From the IMG/VR virus record IMGVR_UViG_3300020021_000010, positions 1-59,410 of that record: 59,410 nt of DNA; one strand, 5' to 3'. Origin of the DNA: a virus. Position 1 is the first letter of the stretch. Each line of letters begins with the position of its first letter. Below, in pieces: positions 55,032 to 59,410 of this stretch. The position numbers and the translations under genes are program-made. Under the pieces are notes generated by a model. That model ran no database searches. It was not told where the DNA came from and saw only the letters and a list, made by a program, of their open reading frames with translations.

Positions 55032-55343
55032 TTGACTGCTACCTGTATGCTCTGCGGCATGTCGGATGTCGATGGGGAGATCGGGAAAGCAGCACCAGAC
55101 ATGCCGGCACTGCGCATGGCGCTTGAGCGTGTACTGCCAGCATGTCCGGCCTGCGGTGAGAGGAACTGGTCGCTGCCTGAGGGGACCAATTGGGTCGCTG
55201 GACTTTCTGACGCTGCCGGTGACGTAGACCTCGCGATGGGCTTTGAGGTGGTCGCGGCAATCTGCGAATCCTGCGGATATGTTTCGCTACACCACGCCGG
55301 GAAACTGCTTACTGGTGCCAACCCTGCATCCGATGGCACATGA
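55032..55343 (+). CDS. Zinc-ribbon protein (plus-strand accessory operon)
   Basis: 103 residues from TTG at 55032, or 94 from the ATG at 55059 (MSDVDGEIGKAAPDMPALRM); I cannot decide. CPACGERNWSL and AICESCGYVSLHHAGKLL form a zinc ribbon of a type common in bacterial proteins that sense membrane or stress. First of three genes coupled by ATGA overlaps and running against the late operon, so probably a lysogenic-conversion cassette. Confidence 0.65.
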   Translation: MTATCMLCGMSDVDGEIGKAAPDMPALRMALERVLPACPACGERNWSLPEGTNWVAGLSDAAGDVDLAMGFEVVAAICESCGYVSLHHAGKLLTGANPASDGT

Positions 55344-55732
55344 CCGCCGCTGAGCCACCGGGACCCGATTCCTCGAAGCATTGGTACCAGCGAGCGTCAT
55401 CGCGCATCCTCATCGTTCTGGTACTCGCCGTGCTGGTCGTGGCCTGGCGTGCGGGCACCTTTGACCACGCCCTCGTCAACGTCGGCCTAAACGCAAAGCC
55501 CTGCGCTCGCAACGGGTTCGGTGCCACGTTCTGTGGCCAGGAACTAGCCGAAGCCCAGGAACGCCAAGCGCAGTCCGCCAAAGAAAGCGAAGCCTCAGTC
55601 GTAAAGGGCGAAGAAGAGGGCGCAAGGATCAAGCGCGAAGGCGAAGAAACGGATGCAAAGCTCCAACGCGAAAGCGAAGAAGCTCAGCGGCAAATCGGCG
55701 AGCCCGAAACGCCAGCGGAAGTCTCAGGATGA
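55340..55732 (+). CDS. Membrane protein with Glu/Lys coiled-coil tail (accessory operon)
   Basis: 130 residues. One helix at about 22-40 (RILIVLVLAVLVVAWRAG), a short extracytoplasmic-looking segment with CARNGFGATFCGQELAEAQE, then a highly charged Glu/Lys/Ala tail. The two cysteines could form a disulfide. The segment at GFGATFCGQE is part of the inverted repeat at 55505-55768 and has a relative in the next gene. Confidence 0.55.
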   Translation: MTAAEPPGPDSSKHWYQRASSRILIVLVLAVLVVAWRAGTFDHALVNVGLNAKPCARNGFGATFCGQELAEAQERQAQSAKESEASVVKGEEEGARIKREGEETDAKLQRESEEAQRQIGEPETPAEVSG

Positions 55733-55768
55733 GGCGGCTCGGAACGTGGCACCGAACCCGTTGCGAGC
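55505..55768. repeat. 27-bp perfect inverted repeats flanking a 210-bp segment
   Basis: Positions 55505-55531 and 55742-55768 are exact reverse complements. The arms lie in two adjacent genes that also share a direct FCGQE-type motif. This may be an invertible segment, a duplication with inversion, or a recombination scar. No recombinase gene adjoins it. Confidence 0.85.
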
Positions 55769-56205
55769 TCGCGCTTGCCGCGACGGCCGATGCCCGTCCG
55801 AGGGCAGTCTTCTGCGGCCAAGAACGCGTCGAACGTAGACGGACCTCCAGCGAAAGCGAGGAAGCTCGCTACGGTCGCATCTTCATCACGATCACAACAG
55901 GGGCCATGAGCGCCATCTACCGCGAGAGCCCTCGCAACTGGACGTCTCGACGAGAGGCCACCTGTGAGCTGGCTGACCTAGTCGCAGGCGAGGCCGTGAG
56001 CTATCAGCTCGACGACATCAACACCTTCAGCCCCGGGTTTGTTGGGATGGGGGCAAAATGGTACGTCGGGCGTTATCACTGCATATCCGAAGCGGCACCA
56101 GAGCCGCCGGGTTTCGACCGCGGCGAAGTCGAGACCTGCTCACACAGGGGCCACTACGCCAACAGTGTCAGATTCTGGAGCCTGGAAACCGGCGAAACCC
56201 TTTAG
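55729..56205 (+). CDS. Hypothetical protein, possibly rearranged (accessory operon)
   Basis: 158 residues starting MRRLGTWHRTRCELALAATA. The first 40 residues look like the opposite-strand copy of the preceding gene's segment, then AVFCGQERVERRR repeats its FCGQE motif. The rest (GAMSAIYRESPRNWTSRREA, WYVGRYHCISEA) resembles a small soluble domain that may have its own start at about MSAIYRE. Could be a partially scrambled gene. Confidence 0.4.
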   Translation: MRRLGTWHRTRCELALAATADARPRAVFCGQERVERRRTSSESEEARYGRIFITITTGAMSAIYRESPRNWTSRREATCELADLVAGEAVSYQLDDINTFSPGFVGMGAKWYVGRYHCISEAAPEPPGFDRGEVETCSHRGHYANSVRFWSLETGETL

Positions 56206-56266
56206 GGCGAAGCCTGAAGAGCATTTCACAGGCGCCCTCGTGCCACGTCGCACGAGTGCTAATTCG

Positions 56267-56974
56267 TCAGCGCGATAGCGTAGATACCCAGACGTTCACG
56301 GTATTTGCGCCGTCCCCGTTGTTCACCTTGAGCTTTTCGCCCGGAGGAACGACCACGGCCAGGTTTGCTTCGGTCCCTGCCACCGACATTGACAAGGTGC
56401 CCGAGACGTTCACGCCTCCGACTTCTATAACGGGGAAGTTTTCGGTACCGACTCCGACCACTTTCACGCTGACCAGCGTCTCGCGCGACGCGGAGTATTC
56501 GCCGGATTCGTAGGTTTTGACGGCAGCTGCGACTTTGCTTACTGCCGTGTATTGATGTTCCCGCTGCGGCTCCCCAGCGACGATGAGCCAGTTGGCGGTG
56601 CCATCCGCCTGGAGAATGACGTGCTGCCACGGCAGTAGCTTGATCGTGGCGGCAGCATGGATGAAGTCTCCGTAGATCGTTCCGCCGTGGGTGCTGGCGT
56701 TGACCGTGACTTCTTTCGCAGCTTCGGTGCAGTAGGCGGCGATCCGCGCATTTATCGTCGGTGCGGGGAGTGTCAGGGTGCCCGGTTCGGTGACCATTAC
56801 GTAGGCGGAGCCGTTGACGCCTTCCGTGCTGCCTTTCTGTACCACGATGCCCAGCAGCAGTTTGTCGACATCTTCCCCGAGCGAAGCAAACCCCGTGCCG
56901 ATTTCGTGCCCAGGGTTTTTGCCGGTTAGCATCCGTAGCGCGAAGTTTTTGCTTGTCGCGTAGTTCAATGCCAT
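56267..56974 (-). CDS. Tail fibre-like protein
   Basis: 235 residues from the ATG at 56974 (TGATG). MALNYATSKNFALRMLTGKN and then beta-rich segments (TVNASTHGGTIYGDFIHAAA, LPWQHVILQADGTANWLIVA) that resemble the C-terminal parts of phage fibres/tail tips. Located after baseplate I and before the accessory operon, the usual place for host-recognition proteins. Confidence 0.6.
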   Translation of the reverse strand: MALNYATSKNFALRMLTGKNPGHEIGTGFASLGEDVDKLLLGIVVQKGSTEGVNGSAYVMVTEPGTLTLPAPTINARIAAYCTEAAKEVTVNASTHGGTIYGDFIHAAATIKLLPWQHVILQADGTANWLIVAGEPQREHQYTAVSKVAAAVKTYESGEYSASRETLVSVKVVGVGTENFPVIEVGGVNVSGTLSMSVAGTEANLAVVVPPGEKLKVNNGDGANTVNVWVSTLSR

Positions 56975-57789
56975 CAGGTCACCTCCGCTAAGGTCAGTGT
57001 TTCGATTTCGCCCGCGATGTTTTCGATCAGGCGCGCGAACTCGTCGATGTACGGGTCGGTCTGCAACGGTTCTTCGGTCAGCACATATTCGGGCACAAGT
57101 CCTGCCGGCTTGACGCCTTTGACGTTCGCGTCGAGCCGCCCTATGCTTCCTTCGGGGGTCAACTGCTGCGGATGAACGAGTACCGTGAAGTAGTACGGGT
57201 TGGATTCCCCGTTGGCCTTCTCGCGCGGCAGGGGTTCGTACTGGGTGGCGATGTTCACGAGCGTCAGGTGCGCGGTCGTGAACGATGGCCCGGACGTGAA
57301 GTTTGACGTGGCTTCGTAGCACAGCAGCCCCTCGGGGGATTCGTGCCGCACAAGTTGCCCGGCCGTGAACGCAGTGTTCGGCGCCCAAAACCGCGAGATG
57401 GCTCGTTCGATAGCGGCCTTGACCGACGCTTCGGTGCCGCGTTCCAGTCCGCTCTCGGCTTTCACCAACGCGCGGGCTTCCGCTTCGGACGCACCGATCG
57501 GGATCTGGACCCCGACGAACATTCCGAGATATGGGAGGTACTGCGCCGGGCACAGGCGGGGGTCGAAGATCCGGCCGTATCCAGGTATGTATCCGGGCTC
57601 CCCGTCGAAGCCCTCGTCTTCGGCGACTTCCATCACCGGCTGTGCCATCGCGCCGACGGCCTGGCACAGTAGCGCGAGGTCCGGGGTCATCCACGGAGCC
57701 AGTTTCTCTTCCAGGCGTTTACCAACTATGTCCGCTTCTACCGGCTCTAAGGCTTCCCGATCTTCATCCAGCAGTAGTAGGAGGGTCAT
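56974..57789 (-). CDS. Baseplate I / tail protein I-like
   Basis: 271 residues. LEEKLAPWMTPDLALLCQAV, GRIFDPRLCPAQYLPYLGMF and ASEAEARALVKAESGLERGT are the family landmarks of P2 I-type proteins, which lock the baseplate periphery and bind the tail fibres. Fits the J-...-I-fibre order of contractile tails. Confidence 0.8.
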   Translation of the reverse strand: MTLLLLLDEDREALEPVEADIVGKRLEEKLAPWMTPDLALLCQAVGAMAQPVMEVAEDEGFDGEPGYIPGYGRIFDPRLCPAQYLPYLGMFVGVQIPIGASEAEARALVKAESGLERGTEASVKAAIERAISRFWAPNTAFTAGQLVRHESPEGLLCYEATSNFTSGPSFTTAHLTLVNIATQYEPLPREKANGESNPYYFTVLVHPQQLTPEGSIGRLDANVKGVKPAGLVPEYVLTEEPLQTDPYIDEFARLIENIAGEIETLTLAEVT

Positions 57790-57797
57790 CGAGGCCC

Positions 57798-58430
57798 CTA
57801 GAGCGTCAGGCCGTATAGCAGCTCGTAGGTCCAGGATGAGGAGTTGCTGTGAGTGACCGAGAGGATGAACTCTCTCGGTATGAACAGGTTCGCCGTCTGC
57901 GCGTATACCTTGGGCACCGTTGTGACAGCGCCTTCTTCGGCGGCATTCGTCAAGCCGGGGCCGGCCTCAAACCAGTGGATGTTCCCTTCTTCGGTCGGCG
58001 TGATCGGCACGAACCGCGCGAGGGCGCCGTTGTTCGCACCTATCGAGACCTGCAATGTCCCGGTGCCTACGGGACCAGTCTCCACGAGACGGATGAATAG
58101 CTTGCTGAAGTTGTAGTTGATCTGCACCGGGCTGCTCGCAGATCCCGTCCGCGCTTCCGACGCGAGCGCCACCTCGTCATACTGGTTGTTCCGCTGCCGA
58201 TCGATGGTGCCGAATTGGTTGAGCAATCCATTCGTGACAAGCGCGGTTTCGTTGGCTGCCGCGCCATCTTCGTCGGCAGCCGTCTGCGGCTGCCATCCGG
58301 CGCCGTCCCAGACCATTACTCCACCGGCCTCTATCGCCTGTCCCGGGTACGGGTGGCCGCCTGGCTGGACTTTGGACGCAATCGTTTCTTCTTCGCCTTT
58401 AGCGTTCACGCGTGTTGAACCCATGCCCAA
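57798..58430 (-). CDS. Baseplate- or fibre-associated protein
   Basis: 210 residues. N-terminal Gly/Pro-rich segment with ...WDGAGWQPQTAADEDG, then helical and beta segments (INYNFSKLFIRLVETGPVGT, FILSVTHSNSSSWTYELLYG). Inserted between J and I, where P2-like phages have nothing; position suggests a baseplate attachment or fibre network protein. Confidence 0.5.
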   Translation of the reverse strand: MGMGSTRVNAKGEEETIASKVQPGGHPYPGQAIEAGGVMVWDGAGWQPQTAADEDGAAANETALVTNGLLNQFGTIDRQRNNQYDEVALASEARTGSASSPVQINYNFSKLFIRLVETGPVGTGTLQVSIGANNGALARFVPITPTEEGNIHWFEAGPGLTNAAEEGAVTTVPKVYAQTANLFIPREFILSVTHSNSSSWTYELLYGLTL

Positions 58431-58443
58431 CTCCTTACGTCAG

Positions 58444-59410
58444 TTATCCCGAGGACCCTACGATGGTTCCAGATGTCGCTTCGGGCAATGTCACAATTCC
58501 CGATAACGTGATATCGGCCGTACCCGTAGGCGTGGCGCTAGTTCCCATTTTAAGTCCGGTCGAACCCGCGAAGCAATAAGCCACCCCCGGCGTGCTCTCG
58601 ATCGCCTTGAGCACGAGGTTGTACCGGACGATCTTTTCGTTGGCCCACTGCCGCGGGCCAGTCGTGGACGCCGTTGGGTTGCCCCACCACTTCTTGCTAA
58701 TCAAGGTTTCGACGGAAGCCTTGACGCTAGCTACGACCGATTCGGGAGCATAGCCTTCTTCTACATGGATCTTGAAGGTGACATAGATTTTCTCATAGGC
58801 TGGCGCTTCGACGGGTGCTATAAAGTTCAGCGCAAGGAATTTGGCGACCCACGCTTGAAGAGCTTCCATATCTGGCCCACTGAGAGCGCTGCCTTCCGGG
58901 TCGGTAACCCACGTCGTGCAGCAGTTCGGTACGCCTTCTTCTTTCGTTTCGGCGTTGTACAGGTCGATGGCAGTTGCACGACCGACGACGATGCCGGCGG
59001 GCAAGATCGAGGACGGGACCCCGAGCAGGAACGGAGCGAAGTCGGCGGCGTTGACTGGGCGGGGTGCCTGAAGCTGGAGCTGCGCGGCGAGACGAATGAG
59101 GTATGCCGCGTCTTCTTCCTGCTCCGCCCCCCCGGTGGTTTCGCCGATCAGTTCGACGGCGGTTACCCAGTCGTATGGGTTAACTTGGAGCGCGACCCCT
59201 TCGACTTTGTTGTATTCCGTGCCGCGCGCGAGAGCTACTACCTGGAGTTCGACGCTCGTCGCTTTGGCTGGGACTTCAGTCGCGTTTTCGACGTAGAAGC
59301 CGAGTCCGCCGGCTTCTATCTGCGTGCCCGCTTCGATCGTGCGGACACCTTCGGCGGGGACCATCGTCCATGTTGTCTTGGCGGTCGCCGATGCCCCTTC
59401 GTTGTATGGG
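58444..59410 (-). CDS. Baseplate J-like protein, C-terminal part (continues at window position 250)
   Basis: The frame is open up to the window end. It contains the family pattern VRTIEAGTQIEAGGLGFYVE (first beta domain), the EEDAAYLIRLAAQLQLQ segment, LLGVPSSILPAGIVVGRAT and the ending ADITLSGIVTLPEATSGTIV, all typical of baseplate J. See the N-terminal part at 1-250. Confidence 0.88.
   Translation of the reverse strand, partial: PYNEGASATAKTTWTMVPAEGVRTIEAGTQIEAGGLGFYVENATEVPAKATSVELQVVALARGTEYNKVEGVALQVNPYDWVTAVELIGETTGGAEQEEDAAYLIRLAAQLQLQAPRPVNAADFAPFLLGVPSSILPAGIVVGRATAIDLYNAETKEEGVPNCCTTWVTDPEGSALSGPDMEALQAWVAKFLALNFIAPVEAPAYEKIYVTFKIHVEEGYAPESVVASVKASVETLISKKWWGNPTASTTGPRQWANEKIVRYNLVLKAIESTPGVAYCFAGSTGLKMGTSATPTGTADITLSGIVTLPEATSGTIVGSSG

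Overview
This 59,410-base window looks like the whole genome of a temperate, contractile-tailed (myovirus-type) phage of a high-GC Gram-positive host, most likely an actinobacterium. The clues are high GC, GTG starts, peptidoglycan hydrolases suited to a host without an outer membrane, and small zinc-ribbon genes typical of actinophages. The two ends share 8 bases. Joining them through that overlap restores an intact baseplate J gene, so the molecule is probably circular or circularly permuted (about 59,402 bp). Host identity is inference.

Nearly every gene is on the minus strand and many stops and starts overlap (ATGA, TGATG, GTGA). The late region runs in decreasing coordinates: HNH and terminase (24.5-22.3 kb), portal, zinc-finger prohead protease and two HK97-fold capsid proteins (21.8-16.2 kb), head-associated structural genes and a 1038-residue fibre (16.1-11.6 kb), a small accessory cassette (11.4-10.4 kb), head-tail connector, sheath, tube, frameshifted tail assembly chaperone, tape measure, LysM protein, hub-lysin, spike and gp25 (10.3-0.2 kb). 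It then crosses the junction into J, I and fibre-like proteins (59.4-56.3 kb), a plus-strand accessory operon (56.2-55.0 kb) and a lysis/cell-wall module (55.0-49.4 kb): coiled-coil and membrane proteins, GH25 lysin, HNH endonuclease, clan GH-A hydrolase, metallopeptidase-like protein and holin-like protein.

The early region also runs leftward from the integrase (43.6 kb) to 24.9 kb. It holds an XRE regulator, many small zinc-binding proteins, a Rad52-like annealing protein, a Holliday-junction-resolvase-like nuclease, an adenine methyltransferase, replication initiation genes, a 24-bp tandem-repeat gene, a PAPS-reductase-family protein, a RelA/SpoT-type HD hydrolase and an RtcB RNA ligase. 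No DNA polymerase or replicative helicase was recognised, so replication probably relies on the host.

The most striking part is 43.6-49.4 kb. A 4286-bp transposon (44740-49025) with 18-bp perfect inverted repeats and an 8-bp target duplication carries an IS1-type transposase plus seven passenger genes, including an XRE-ImmA/IrrE pair and a possible toxin-antitoxin pair. It has split an RlpA-like double-psi beta-barrel gene, which can be reconstructed in frame. Beside it lie a tRNA-Glu-like gene with a UUCG hairpin inserted in its D-loop, a second unusual tRNA with a separate 20-bp inverted copy of its central part, and two micro-ORFs.
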